DNA of 29,383 nt. Origin: JBOFFC01 sp051648405 (lineage in GTDB: Bacteria; Planctomycetota; Planctomycetia; Pirellulales; Lacipirellulaceae). The stretch lies in the NCBI GenBank assembly GCA_051648405.1, contig JBOFFC010000184.1, forward strand, positions 1 through 29,383, written 5' to 3'. Position numbers and translations under genes: made by a program. The notes below the pieces were generated by a model. That model made no database searches, was not told where the DNA came from, and worked only from the letters and a program-made list of their open reading frames with translations. Shown piece after piece: positions 14,348-22,607 of this stretch (the first letter of the stretch is position 1; each line of letters opens with the position of its first letter).

Positions 14348-16024
14348 TTGACGACGTTTTCTTTCTTGCGGATCGCGGCTCCGTTGGGACGCGAGAGCCG
14401 GTCGATCGCACTCCTGGGCCTCGGCGCGTTGTTCGTCTGCCTCTTGGCGAGCCCGTGCGCCCACGCCGCACCGCCCGAGGTCCGCGGCGTTTGGCTCACG
14501 ACGACCGGGCCCAACCACATCGTATCCGGGGCCAACACCGCATCGGTCATGACCGACTTGCGGGCCGTCGGCATGAACACGGTCTACGTCGAGACGTGGA
14601 AGAACGGCTACACGAACTTCCCGAGCGCGACGCTGTCATCGTTCCTGGGGACCAGCGTTGACCGTGCGCCGTACCTCGGCACGACGCGCGACCTAGTGCA
14701 AGAGACGCTGATCCATGCCCACCGCAACCAGATGAACTACGTCGGCTGGTTCGAGTACGGGCTGATGGCCGAGTTCATCGGGTCGGGGGGGAACACGGCG
14801 ACGCCGCTGGGGGTCAAGATGCGCAACAACGGCTGGCTGCTGCGCGACCAAGCGGGGCAGCTCGGCAACGCGTCGAACGGCTTTGCGTGGATGAACCCGG
14901 CCGTCCCCGAGGTCCGGCAGTTCGTCATCGACCTGACGCTCGAAGCGGTCAATCGGTACGACTTCGACGGGATCCAGTTCGACGACCACATGGCCTGGCC
15001 GCAGAGTTTCGGCTGGGACACGACGACCGCCGGCATCTACCTGGCCGAGACCGGTCGGGCGTTGCCGACGAGCATCGACGACGCCCCCTTCCGGACCTGG
15101 CGCCAGGGGAAGGTGACGCAGTTCGCGACCGAGCTGGTGACCGCCGTCCGCGCGGCGCGGCCCGACATCCAGATCGGCGTCAGCCCGTCGATCACCAACT
15201 TCTCGGACGTGGTCTACAACGCGGTCTGGCCGCAGTGGCAGAACACGGGGCTGTTCGACGAGTACGCCGTGCAGGTCTACCGCGACAACTACGCGTCGTT
15301 CAACTCGACGCTCACCGGGCAGACGAACCAGTTCACCCCGGCCGAGCGGGCCAGCGAGTTCGTCGTCGGGCTCCGCGGGAACGGCTCGGGGGCGAACACG
15401 CCGATCGCCGACCTGACGCTGATGATCGAGCGGTCGCGGGCCGTCGGCGCCGCGGGGCACGCGATCTTCTACAGCAAGGCGGTCCGCGACGACTACCGCA
15501 CGCAGCTCACGGCGTTCTACGACGTCGCCGGCCAGGGGCACGCCCCCAGCACGCAGCACCCGATCGACAACCGCCCGGCGCCCCTCGTGGCGGCGGCGAA
15601 CGGGACGAACAACTGGTCGGTCACCGTCCCCAGCGCCGGGAACTACCGAGTCGTCGCGCAGGTCGGCACGCTGTGGCGCGAGGTGAGCGCCGGGGCGTAC
15701 GCCGCCGGGCTGACGAACATCTCGGTCACCGGCGCCAGCCGCGTCGAGCTGCTCGTCGATCGCCGCCCCGAGGAGCTCCCCGACTTCAACGGCGACGGGC
15801 GCGTCGATGCCGCCGACTTCACGATCTGGGCCGATACCTTCGCTTCGATCACCGACCTCCGCGCCGACGCCAACGGCGACCGGTTCGTCAACGGGCTCGA
15901 CTACGACATCTGGGTGGCGAACTACGGCCGTGTGGTCGGCGGCCCGTCGGCGGCGATCCCCGAGCCGGCCGCCGTACTCTTGATGCTGCCGGCGCTCGCC
16001 TCCCCTTGCCGCCGCCGCGGCTGA
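14348..16024 (+). CDS. GHL10 (glycosyl-hydrolase-like) protein with dockerin-like module and PEP-CTERM
   Basis: 558 residues from TTG 14348; no ATG lies near and the signal peptide (SIALLGLGALFVCLLASPCAHA, about 19-40) supports a start here or at the next TTG. From residue 42 a GHL10/DUF187-type TIM barrel begins (VRGVWLTT, then MNTVYVETWKNGYTNFPS, YVGWFEYGLM, and FDGIQFDDHM with the acidic pair expected at the active site). Near residue 475 a dockerin-like pair follows: DFNGDGRVDAADFTIWAD and ADANGDRFVNGLDYDIWV, both halves keeping acidic EF-hand ligands. The tail is IPEP, a hydrophobic helix, then RRRG. It is probably an exported, sorted enzyme acting on a glycan; the substrate is not evident. 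A second GHL10 gene follows directly. Confidence 0.88.
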   Translation: MTTFSFLRIAAPLGRESRSIALLGLGALFVCLLASPCAHAAPPEVRGVWLTTTGPNHIVSGANTASVMTDLRAVGMNTVYVETWKNGYTNFPSATLSSFLGTSVDRAPYLGTTRDLVQETLIHAHRNQMNYVGWFEYGLMAEFIGSGGNTATPLGVKMRNNGWLLRDQAGQLGNASNGFAWMNPAVPEVRQFVIDLTLEAVNRYDFDGIQFDDHMAWPQSFGWDTTTAGIYLAETGRALPTSIDDAPFRTWRQGKVTQFATELVTAVRAARPDIQIGVSPSITNFSDVVYNAVWPQWQNTGLFDEYAVQVYRDNYASFNSTLTGQTNQFTPAERASEFVVGLRGNGSGANTPIADLTLMIERSRAVGAAGHAIFYSKAVRDDYRTQLTAFYDVAGQGHAPSTQHPIDNRPAPLVAAANGTNNWSVTVPSAGNYRVVAQVGTLWREVSAGAYAAGLTNISVTGASRVELLVDRRPEELPDFNGDGRVDAADFTIWADTFASITDLRADANGDRFVNGLDYDIWVANYGRVVGGPSAAIPEPAAVLLMLPALASPCRRRG

Positions 16025-16081
16025 GGTCGAAAACAGCGTTCAGCGCCCCGAGGTGTCTTGCTCGTTCCTCCGAGGTTGCGC

Positions 16082-17197
16082 GTGGGCCGAATCGCCTTGC
16101 TGTTGTTGGGTCTGCTCGTGGCAAGCGACCACTGCGCCGCGCGTGTCCCCTCCCCCTGCCGGGGCGTTTGGGTGGCGAGCGTTGGCAGCGGGTCGCTCGG
16201 CACCCCCGAGGGGGTCCGTGAAGTCGTCGCGAACGCCAAGCGGTCCGGGATCAACACGCTGTTCGTAGTGACCTGGAACCGCGGGGTCACGCTCTACCCC
16301 AGCCCGCTGATGGAACGCGAGTTCGGCGTGCTGATCGACCCGCGGCTCGCGGGGCGCGACCCGCTCAAGGAGCTGATCGACGAGGCCCACGCCCACGGGC
16401 TGGCCGTGGTCGCCTGGTTTGAGTTCGGCTTCTCGAGCTCGTACCAAACTCCCGACGGCGGGCCCCTGCTGCGCAAGCGTCCCGGCTGGGCCGCACTCGG
16501 GCCCGACGGAAAGCTCGTTTCGAAGAACGGCTTCCAGTGGATGAACGCCTTCGACCCCGAAGTGCAGGACTTCCTGCTGGCGATGATCAAGGAGGTCGTC
16601 GAGAACTACGACGTCGATGGGGTGCAGGGGGATGACCGCTTGCCCGCGGTCCCCAGCACGGCCGGGTACTCGCCGCAGACGGTCGCGCTCTACAAGTCGG
16701 AGCACAACGGCGAGGCGCCCCCGCTCGACCCGCGCCAGCGCGAGTGGATCGTGTGGCGCGCCGACCGCCTCAGCCAGTTCGTCGAGCGCGCGTACCGCGA
16801 GCTGAAGGCGATCGACCCCGAGTTGTGCGTGTCGTGGTCCCCCAGCGTCTACCCCTGGAGCGTGCAGAACTACCTGCAGGACTGGCCCCGCTGGTGCCGC
16901 GAAGGCTGGGGGGACCTCTTCTGCCCGCAGGTGTACCGCGAGGACGTCGATCGCTACCGTCACGAACTACGGCAGATCGTCGAGACGCAGGTCCCGCCGG
17001 AACGCCTGGCGAGCGTCGCGCCGGGCGTGCTCGTGAGCCTGGCGGACGGGTTCCGCGCGCCCGACGAGCGTGTGCGACAGATGGTCGCCGCGAACCGCGA
17101 GTTCGGGTTCCAAGGCGAGGTCTTCTTCTACCACTCGACGCTCGAGAAGCACGCCGAAGTGTTCAAGACCCTCTACACCGACGAAGCGACTCGCTAG
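16082..17197 (+). CDS. GHL10 (glycosyl-hydrolase-like) secreted protein
   Basis: 371 residues if translation starts at GTG 16082, which has GAGG six nt upstream (16072-16075) and is followed at once by a signal peptide (RIALLLLGLLVASDHCAA). TTG 16058, also with a nearby GAGGTG, is an alternative adding eight residues. The rest is a GHL10/DUF187 barrel: CRGVWVASVGSGSLGTPEG, INTLFVVTWNRG, AWFEFGF, GFQWMNAFDPEVQDF, VDGVQGDDRLP and VSWSPSVYPWS. It is a distant paralog of the preceding gene but ends at the barrel, without a dockerin-like module or PEP-CTERM tag, so it should be free in the periplasm or secreted. The gap to the upstream gene is 57 bp and to the aldo/keto reductase 23 bp, suggesting one operon. 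Confidence 0.88.
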   Translation: MGRIALLLLGLLVASDHCAARVPSPCRGVWVASVGSGSLGTPEGVREVVANAKRSGINTLFVVTWNRGVTLYPSPLMEREFGVLIDPRLAGRDPLKELIDEAHAHGLAVVAWFEFGFSSSYQTPDGGPLLRKRPGWAALGPDGKLVSKNGFQWMNAFDPEVQDFLLAMIKEVVENYDVDGVQGDDRLPAVPSTAGYSPQTVALYKSEHNGEAPPLDPRQREWIVWRADRLSQFVERAYRELKAIDPELCVSWSPSVYPWSVQNYLQDWPRWCREGWGDLFCPQVYREDVDRYRHELRQIVETQVPPERLASVAPGVLVSLADGFRAPDERVRQMVAANREFGFQGEVFFYHSTLEKHAEVFKTLYTDEATR

Positions 17198-17220
17198 TCG
17201 CCCGCCACAAGGGACCCCGT

Positions 17221-18216
17221 ATGACGCGACTCCACCAAGCTGCCGCGAATCGCTACGAGCAGATCGACTACCGGCGATGCGGGCGCAGTGGCCTGCGGCT
17301 GCCTTCGGTGTCGCTCGGACTGTGGCACAACTTCGGCGGGGTCGATCGGCACGAGACGGGGCGTGAGATCGTGCTGCGGGCGTTCGACTTGGGGGTGACG
17401 CACTTCGACTTGGCGAACAACTACGGCCCCCCTCCCGGGAGCGCCGAGGAGACGTTCGGCCGCATCCTGCGCGACGACCTCGGCGCGTACCGCGACGAGT
17501 TGATCGTATCGACCAAGGCCGGGTATCTGATGTGGCCCGGTCCCTACGGCGAGTGGGGTTCGCGCAAGTACCTGCTGGCGAGCCTCGACCAAAGCCTGCG
17601 CCGGACGGGGCTCGAGTACGTCGACCTCTTCTACTCCCACCGCCCCGACCCCGACACGCCGCTCGAAGAGACGATGGACGCCCTCGCCCAGGCGATCCGA
17701 CAGGGGAAGGCGCTCTACGCGGGGGTCTCGAACTACGGCCCCGACGAGACGCGCCGGGCGGCGGAGCTGCTGCGCGAGCGCGGCGTGCCGCTGATGATCC
17801 ACCAGCCGAAGTACTCGATGTTCGAGCGGTGGGTCGAGGACGGCTTGCTCGACGTGCTCGACGACGTGGGGGCGGGGTGCATCCCGTTCTCGCCGCTGGC
17901 CCAGGGGCTGCTGACCGACCGCTACCTGGGGGGCGTGCCGACCGACTCGCGGGCCGCGAAGCCGCACGGCTTCTTGCAGGAGTCGCAGGTCACCCGCGCG
18001 GCGATCGACAAGGCCCGCCGTCTGAACGAGGTCGCCGCCTCGCGCGGCCAAAGCCTCGCCCAAATGGCGCTCGCCTGGCTGCTAAAGGACCCGCGCGTGA
18101 CGACGGTGCTGATCGGCGCGAGCTCGGTCGCGCAGCTTGAGCAAAACTTAGCGTGCCGCGCGCAGCCGCACTTCAGCGATGACGAGCTTCGGCGGATCGA
18201 CGAAGCGCTGGCGTGA
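17221..18216 (+). CDS. Aldo/keto reductase, L-glyceraldehyde 3-phosphate reductase type
   Basis: 331 residues from ATG 17221. The opening YRRCGRSGLRLPSVSLGLWH with NFG and THFDLANNYGPPPGSAEETF closely follows E. coli YghZ (Gpr), an NADPH-dependent reductase of L-glyceraldehyde 3-phosphate and methylglyoxal. The aldo/keto reductase catalytic tetrad is complete: Asp63, Tyr68, Lys99 (STKAGY) and His140 (YSHRPD). The cofactor end has VLIGASSVAQLEQNL. Length is normal and there is no signal peptide, so it is cytoplasmic. It follows the two GHL10 genes with a 23-bp gap; a link to sugar breakdown is possible but this is also a general detoxification family. It converges on the PEP-CTERM gene ending at 18236, with a short hairpin (18220-18232) between them. 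Confidence 0.93.
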   Translation: MTRLHQAAANRYEQIDYRRCGRSGLRLPSVSLGLWHNFGGVDRHETGREIVLRAFDLGVTHFDLANNYGPPPGSAEETFGRILRDDLGAYRDELIVSTKAGYLMWPGPYGEWGSRKYLLASLDQSLRRTGLEYVDLFYSHRPDPDTPLEETMDALAQAIRQGKALYAGVSNYGPDETRRAAELLRERGVPLMIHQPKYSMFERWVEDGLLDVLDDVGAGCIPFSPLAQGLLTDRYLGGVPTDSRAAKPHGFLQESQVTRAAIDKARRLNEVAASRGQSLAQMALAWLLKDPRVTTVLIGASSVAQLEQNLACRAQPHFSDDELRRIDEALA

Positions 18217-18219
18217 CGT

Positions 18220-18232
18220 CGGCCGATGGCCG
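18220..18232. terminator. Short hairpin between convergent genes
   Basis: CGGCC, loop GAT, GGCCG in the 19-bp gap between two convergent genes. The stem is only 5 bp and there is no T-run; it may be a weak bidirectional terminator. Confidence 0.25.
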
Positions 18233-18235
18233 CCC

Positions 18236-18892
18236 TCAGTTGCATCGACAGCGCCGCCGCCTCCACGGCGACGCCAAGGCGAGACCAACCAAGAGCGCCG
18301 CGGTGGTCGGCTCCGGCACAAGGGTCACCGACACGTTGTCGAGGCCGCTCAAGAAATTGTTGGGAGTGCCGCCGTTGAAGAACGTCAGCATGGTTGACGG
18401 GCCCGCCGCAACGAACGGCGCCTCGAAGCGAAGCCAGTCCAGCGAGGTCGTCGGAGTGGCCGGATTGACGTAGCTTACGCGCGGGCCGCCGTCGATGCTC
18501 AGGTCAATCGTCGTCGGGAAGTAAGACCGGTTGTCCGTGGCGGAGCCTACGTAGAATTCAACCGTGTACAAAGCCCCGAGCGTGGTGGGAATCGACTGCC
18601 TGACTCCGCTCGACGACGAGTTCGAGACGATCCCAGCGAGATCGGCCCACTGGGCCCCCTCCTGCGCTTGAAATGTGATCCCACTATCGACGGCCGTGGT
18701 GTTCACAAGCGCGGTGTCGACCCCGACCACAGTCCAGCCGGCGATGACGCTCGACCCGCCGGGGTAGTTCGTAAACCCTCCGACGGGGACGATCGGGTTC
18801 TCGAACGACCCGTTCGTAACCAGGTTGCCCGCTGCGGTGTGACAGAGGAATGCGACAAGCAACGAGGCTGTCGTCGCGAAGGTGCGGGTCAT
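18236..18892 (-). CDS. PEP-CTERM protein, DUF642-like
   Basis: 218 residues from ATG 18892, with GGAGA about 7 nt upstream. The frame is open to 19027, but a likely promoter sits inside that extension and a signal peptide begins right at 18892 (TFATTASLLVAFLCHTAA). After cleavage comes NLVTNGSFENPIVPVGGF, the N-terminal signature of DUF642/'choice-of-anchor' galactose-binding-like domains, with a GWTVVGVDTALV strand and a jelly-roll end (LDWLRFEAPFVAAG, FLSGLDNVSVTLVPEP). The tail VPEP, a hydrophobic helix, then RRRR is the PEP-CTERM tag. There is no dockerin-like module. Exported and sorted; ligand unknown, though DUF642 domains are associated with binding carbohydrate. Confidence 0.85.
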   Translation of the reverse strand: MTRTFATTASLLVAFLCHTAAGNLVTNGSFENPIVPVGGFTNYPGGSSVIAGWTVVGVDTALVNTTAVDSGITFQAQEGAQWADLAGIVSNSSSSGVRQSIPTTLGALYTVEFYVGSATDNRSYFPTTIDLSIDGGPRVSYVNPATPTTSLDWLRFEAPFVAAGPSTMLTFFNGGTPNNFLSGLDNVSVTLVPEPTTAALLVGLALASPWRRRRCRCN

Positions 18893-18960
18893 CAGCGTCT
18901 CCGGTGAGGGTTCTAGACAAGCGACGAGCGTGGCTCGCTGCGGCAGGGTTCTGCGGTCGT

Positions 18961-18990
18961 AGCGTAGCGCTTTCAAACAGCCTTCGTCAA
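18961..18990 (-). promoter_or_regulatory. Candidate promoter for the DUF642-like gene
   Basis: On the minus strand TTGACG (18990-18985), an 18-nt spacer, and TACGCT (18966-18961). Transcription would start near 18954, about 60 nt before the ATG at 18892. This supports the shorter gene start. Confidence 0.4.
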
Positions 18991-19132
18991 GAAAATCCCG
19001 ACGAAGTAGCGGAGAAACCCAAGACATCTTCGGCTCGCTTGGGGCATGTCGCCCTGGGCGCGGAACGCTTCGCGAGTCGTCTGATCGACTAGCCCTATGG
19101 TTGCGCGAGCGTGATCGACGGCGTGAGGCGCA

Positions 19133-19387
19133 TCACGCCTTCGACTTCTTCTTGCCTTTGCCGTTCTGCGCGCCACCGCCCGGCTTGAACTCAAGGTCCG
19201 TCACGAGCAACAGGTCGATGACGTTCATCGTCTCGTCGGGCTGGAAGACTACGATCGTCCTGCCGCTTGGCGCGGTCATGATGAACTCACGTGAGATCAC
19301 GGGGATCGCACGCCCGTCGGCTAAGTGCAGCACGAAGGGGAGAAACGGTTCGGCGCGGTACGCGCTCCGAAGTTGTTCGACGGTCAT
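19133..19387 (-). CDS. Small conserved planctomycete protein (84 residues)
   Basis: 84 residues from ATG 19387. It reads LRSAYRAEPFLPFVLHLADG, then a REFIMTAPSGRTIVVFQPDE stretch and VIDLLLVTDLEF, with a basic tail (NGKGKKKSKA). I recognise the pattern 'L-R-x-x-Y-R-A-x-P-F-x-P-F-x-x-H-L-A-D-G' as a small protein found many times in planctomycete genomes with no known function; it looks like a compact beta barrel. No signal peptide or membrane helix. It starts 38 bp after the stop of the symporter gene on the same strand and may share its transcript. The ribosome site is weak. A longer open frame overlaps it in a different phase relative to the symporter, but that frame is not coding. Confidence 0.75.
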   Translation of the reverse strand: MTVEQLRSAYRAEPFLPFVLHLADGRAIPVISREFIMTAPSGRTIVVFQPDETMNVIDLLLVTDLEFKPGGGAQNGKGKKKSKA

Positions 19388-19425
19388 TCGTCTAGCCGCT
19401 CGGAGTAAGGGATCCGATCCCCATT

Positions 19426-21354
19426 CTACCCCGCAGCATCGTCCCCTCCAACTTCGACGTCCGCCCCGAGTCTGTGCAGGTGCCAGTTGTACGTCTTGAG
19501 GAATGCGAACCCGCAGACCGCGGCGGCGCCGGCCAGGAGCAGGCACTCGCCCCAGCGCCCGACGCACGCGACACTCAACGCGACGACCGCCAGGACCACC
19601 GCCGCGGCGCCAAGCGTCGCGATTAGCACTCCTCCCGCCAACAAGCCGGTTGGGGGGCGCACGAACGACGGGTCGTTCGCCGCGCACGCATCGCGGACGG
19701 GGCCCCAAAGTCCCATGGGGCGAGCGCGGCGGTAGAACTCGCAGAGTCGGTCCATCGGCTCGGGCTGCGTGACGAGGGTCACTACTACCCAGAGCACCAG
19801 GGTGAGGGCCATCGCCAGCACCGCTTGGAGCGCGCTCATGCTGTCGGCCGTGGCGCCTCCGAGCGCGACTTGCTCTTGCCACCAAGCGAAGTACGACAGC
19901 ACGCCAGGGACGTCGATCGACTCGCCGAGCTTCAGCCCCCCGAGCGCGACGTAGACCAGCGGTCCACCGACCATCGCCGTGAGCCAGCTCCAGAAGTTCA
20001 CGCGCCACCACCACCACTGGCCCCAGTAGACCGTGGCCGTCGCGCCGTACATGCCGAGCAGCACCAGGGCGATCCCGAACAGCGAGTCCGCCACGTAGGT
20101 GACGCCGACGCCGAGGCCAAGGATCACCAGCATGCAGACCCGGCCGACGTTTACCGCCGCCGGGCTGCCGGGAGCGAGCCAGTCGCTGCGAGACGAGAGT
20201 TGGCGTAGCACGTCGTTCACCAGCGTCTGCGACCCGTAGCTGAGGTAGCTCGAAATGGTCGACATCACCGCGGCGAGCAGGCCCGCGATCGCCACGCCGT
20301 ACAAGCCCCTGGGTAGGTACTCGGCCAGCAGCATGCTGTAGGCGAGCTCGCGCTGCGCCGTGTCGGCGTGGTACAGCTCGGGGTGCTTGACCAGCAAGCC
20401 GAGCGTCGGCAAGGTCAGCAGCAGCAGCATCAGGCAGAGTCCCGCGAGCGCCCAGACGTTCATGTTGGCCGCGTCGCGGTCGCTGCGGCAAGAGAACAGG
20501 CGCTGGCCGTCGAGATCGACCGAGCCTCCGCGGCCGATCGTCGAGGGGATCAGCCACGCCAGCACCACCAGGGGCCCCAGCACGCGGTGGTCCCACACGG
20601 GCCACGTGCTGAGCGCCTCGGCCGCGTCGGCCGGCGGCAACGACTGGGCAAGGCCCGCCGCCAGGCCCGCTGGACCGCCGTGTTCCCACAGCACGGCGAC
20701 GAGCAGCACGACGCTTGCCGCGACGATCACGCACGACTGCATCACGTCGGTGACGACCACCCCCGCAAAGCCGCTGGACCAGACGTAGACCAGCAAGATC
20801 GGCAGCACGATCGATAGGGTGATCGCTTTGTCCTTGATATCGAACGCGGGCCCGAGGATGTTGTGCAACCCCAGCATCCCGGCGCCGATCCAGGGGACCA
20901 TGTTCACCATCACGGCGAACAGCGACGAGTAGATCCGCACGAAGCGGGTCCGGTCGCCGCCGAAGCGCAGCGAGTAGAACTCGGGACCCGTGCGGACGTT
21001 CAGTTGCCGCCAGCGGACCGCGAACAGCGTCGCCGCGAGCATCCACGCCAGCGCGAAGCGTGGCAGGTAGAAGAACGCGACCGGCAGGCCGACCACAACC
21101 GCGACGCCGCAATAGGCGGAGCCGACGTCGGCGTTGAGGGCCGTCGCGGCCGACGAGATCCCGTTCACCCAACCCGGCACGCGGCGCCCGGCGAGGAAGT
21201 AGTCCTCTTCCCTGTCCGCCGAGCGGGCCCCGTCGCCGCCGGTCGCACCGCCCCCGCGGAGCCAACCGCTCGCCCCCAGCCCCAAGACCAGGCTCACCAC
21301 GAGGTAAACGGCGACGACCACCAGGTCGGCGGTTCCAGCGAGGCTCTCGGGCAC
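19426..21354 (-). CDS. Sodium:solute symporter family (SSS) transporter
   Basis: 642 residues from GTG 21354, with GAGG 6 nt upstream. It is very hydrophobic with about 13-14 membrane helices (VVVAVYLVVSLVLGLGASGW, ILLVYVWSSGFAGVVVTDVM, ALAGLCLMLLLLTLPTLGLL and others). SSS signatures are the ADREEDYFLAGRRVPGWVNG loop after helix 1, the SAATALNADVGSAYCGVA stretch, and GLYGVAIAGLLAAVMSTISS, with the Ser residues that bind Na+ in this family. Substrate cannot be read from the sequence; sugars, myo-inositol, amino acids and organic acids are all transported by the family. The position after two Gfo/Idh/MocA oxidoreductases favours a sugar or polyol. The C-terminal soluble tail is about 30 residues. 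Confidence 0.92.
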   Translation of the reverse strand: MPESLAGTADLVVVAVYLVVSLVLGLGASGWLRGGGATGGDGARSADREEDYFLAGRRVPGWVNGISSAATALNADVGSAYCGVAVVVGLPVAFFYLPRFALAWMLAATLFAVRWRQLNVRTGPEFYSLRFGGDRTRFVRIYSSLFAVMVNMVPWIGAGMLGLHNILGPAFDIKDKAITLSIVLPILLVYVWSSGFAGVVVTDVMQSCVIVAASVVLLVAVLWEHGGPAGLAAGLAQSLPPADAAEALSTWPVWDHRVLGPLVVLAWLIPSTIGRGGSVDLDGQRLFSCRSDRDAANMNVWALAGLCLMLLLLTLPTLGLLVKHPELYHADTAQRELAYSMLLAEYLPRGLYGVAIAGLLAAVMSTISSYLSYGSQTLVNDVLRQLSSRSDWLAPGSPAAVNVGRVCMLVILGLGVGVTYVADSLFGIALVLLGMYGATATVYWGQWWWWRVNFWSWLTAMVGGPLVYVALGGLKLGESIDVPGVLSYFAWWQEQVALGGATADSMSALQAVLAMALTLVLWVVVTLVTQPEPMDRLCEFYRRARPMGLWGPVRDACAANDPSFVRPPTGLLAGGVLIATLGAAAVVLAVVALSVACVGRWGECLLLAGAAAVCGFAFLKTYNWHLHRLGADVEVGGDDAAG

Positions 21355-21384
21355 ACACGCCTCACGCGAAAGACGAAGCGAACG

Positions 21385-21404
21385 GAACCGCCCCCCGGCG
21401 GTTC
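21385..21404 (-). terminator. Hairpin upstream of the symporter gene
   Basis: GAACCGCC and GGCGGTTC form a perfect 8-bp stem with a CCCC loop in the 142-bp gap between the oxidoreductase (stop 21497) and the symporter (start 21354). No real T-run follows on the minus strand. It may be a partial terminator or processing site. Confidence 0.35.
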
Positions 21405-21496
21405 AGGAGTCGCTACGGTACTCGGGCGGCGTCCCCCGTCCAACTGCGCCAAAGCGCGGCGATCTCGTCGATCTGGGCCGCGGCGTGTCGTCCAGC

Positions 21497-22561
21497 CTAC
21501 AGAGCGACCGGCGCGTTGCGGTCCGACGAGGCGTAAATCGCGTCCACAAGGGCCTGGACCTTGCGGCCGTCGGCGCCGGTGGCGCCCGTCCCGTTGCGGC
21601 GCTCGCCCACGGCCTGGGCAAAGCCGGCCATCTGCGCGGCCATCTGATCGACCTCGGGGAGCAGGATCTTCGAGTCGGCGTTGCGCCCACCGATCTCGCT
21701 GGCGAGCCGCAGGTGGTCGCCGAACAGCTCGAACGTCAGGCCCCCGCGGTCGCCGAACAGCCCCACAACGCTCGACGGCAGGGCCGCGTCGGGGACGTTG
21801 ATCGCCCAGCAGACCTGCAGGTCGAGCGTCGTCCCGTTGTCGAACAGGATCGCGGCGTGGGCCGAGTCCTCGACGTCGCACACGCCGTCCAGCCGCGGCG
21901 GGCCGGCCCACATCGACTCGTAGACGTAGCCCCCCATCTTCTTGCCGAACTTCGAGTACGTCTTGCCGAGCACTGACACCGGCTTGGGCTGGCCAAGCAG
22001 GTGGAGCGACAGGTCGAGCAGGTGGACCCCCAGGTCGATCAGCGCGCCCCCGCCGCTCATCGCCTTGGTCGTGAACCAGCCCCCCAGGCCGGGGACCGCC
22101 CGGCGCAGGTAGAGGTGCGCCTTGGCGTGGTAGACCTCGCCCAGGGCCCCCTGATCGACGACGCGCTTGGCCCCCTGCCCCACCGCCGTGTAGCGGTGCG
22201 CGAAGCCGATCTGCAGCACACGCCCCGTCTCGGCCTGGCAGTCGAGCAGCTCGTCGCACTCGGCGGCCGAGAGGGCCATCGGCTTCTCGAGCAGCACGTC
22301 CTTGCCGGCCCGCATCGCCTCGAGCGCGATCTGCTTGTGGAAGCAGTTCGGAACGCCGACCACGACGGCATCGACCTCGCTGTCGGCCAGCAGTTGCCCG
22401 TGCTCGGCGACCGCCGTGGCGCCGCACGTGGCGGCGAGCTCGTCGGCCCGCGTCGCGTCGCGGTCGGCGACACGCGTGACCGTCACGCCGACCGCACTGG
22501 CGGCCGCCGCGTGCTTCGCGCCGATGGCGCCGGCGCCGATGATCCCAAGACGTAGCGACAT
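21497..22561 (-). CDS. Gfo/Idh/MocA family oxidoreductase
   Basis: 354 residues from ATG 22561. It has an N-terminal Rossmann fold, LRLGIIGAGAIGAKHAAAAS (GxGxxG at 9-14), then VVVGVPNCFH and VLLEKPMALS, with the family's EKP motif at 92-94. The C-terminal domain contains GGGALIDLGVHLLDL, giving Asp176 and His180 as the likely catalytic pair. It should oxidise or reduce a sugar or cyclitol hydroxyl with NAD(P). No signal peptide, so cytoplasmic. It follows another Gfo/Idh/MocA gene with 46 bp between them and precedes a sodium:solute symporter, a common arrangement for uptake and first oxidation of sugars or inositols. Substrate not determined. Confidence 0.92.
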   Translation of the reverse strand: MSLRLGIIGAGAIGAKHAAAASAVGVTVTRVADRDATRADELAATCGATAVAEHGQLLADSEVDAVVVGVPNCFHKQIALEAMRAGKDVLLEKPMALSAAECDELLDCQAETGRVLQIGFAHRYTAVGQGAKRVVDQGALGEVYHAKAHLYLRRAVPGLGGWFTTKAMSGGGALIDLGVHLLDLSLHLLGQPKPVSVLGKTYSKFGKKMGGYVYESMWAGPPRLDGVCDVEDSAHAAILFDNGTTLDLQVCWAINVPDAALPSSVVGLFGDRGGLTFELFGDHLRLASEIGGRNADSKILLPEVDQMAAQMAGFAQAVGERRNGTGATGADGRKVQALVDAIYASSDRNAPVAL

Positions 22562-22607
22562 GCTCTACTCGCAGAGTTCCAGAAGTGCGGAAGGCGGACT
22601 GACGCCT

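Noticed and set aside
18893..19027. N-terminal extension of the DUF642-like PEP-CTERM gene
   Set aside because: The ATG at 18892 has a ribosome site and begins a proper signal peptide, and a promoter-like pair lies within the extension.
19133..21358. Long minus-strand frame overlapping the symporter in another phase
   Set aside because: Only its last 84 codons look like a real protein; the rest is an Arg/Gly-rich shadow of the symporter gene.
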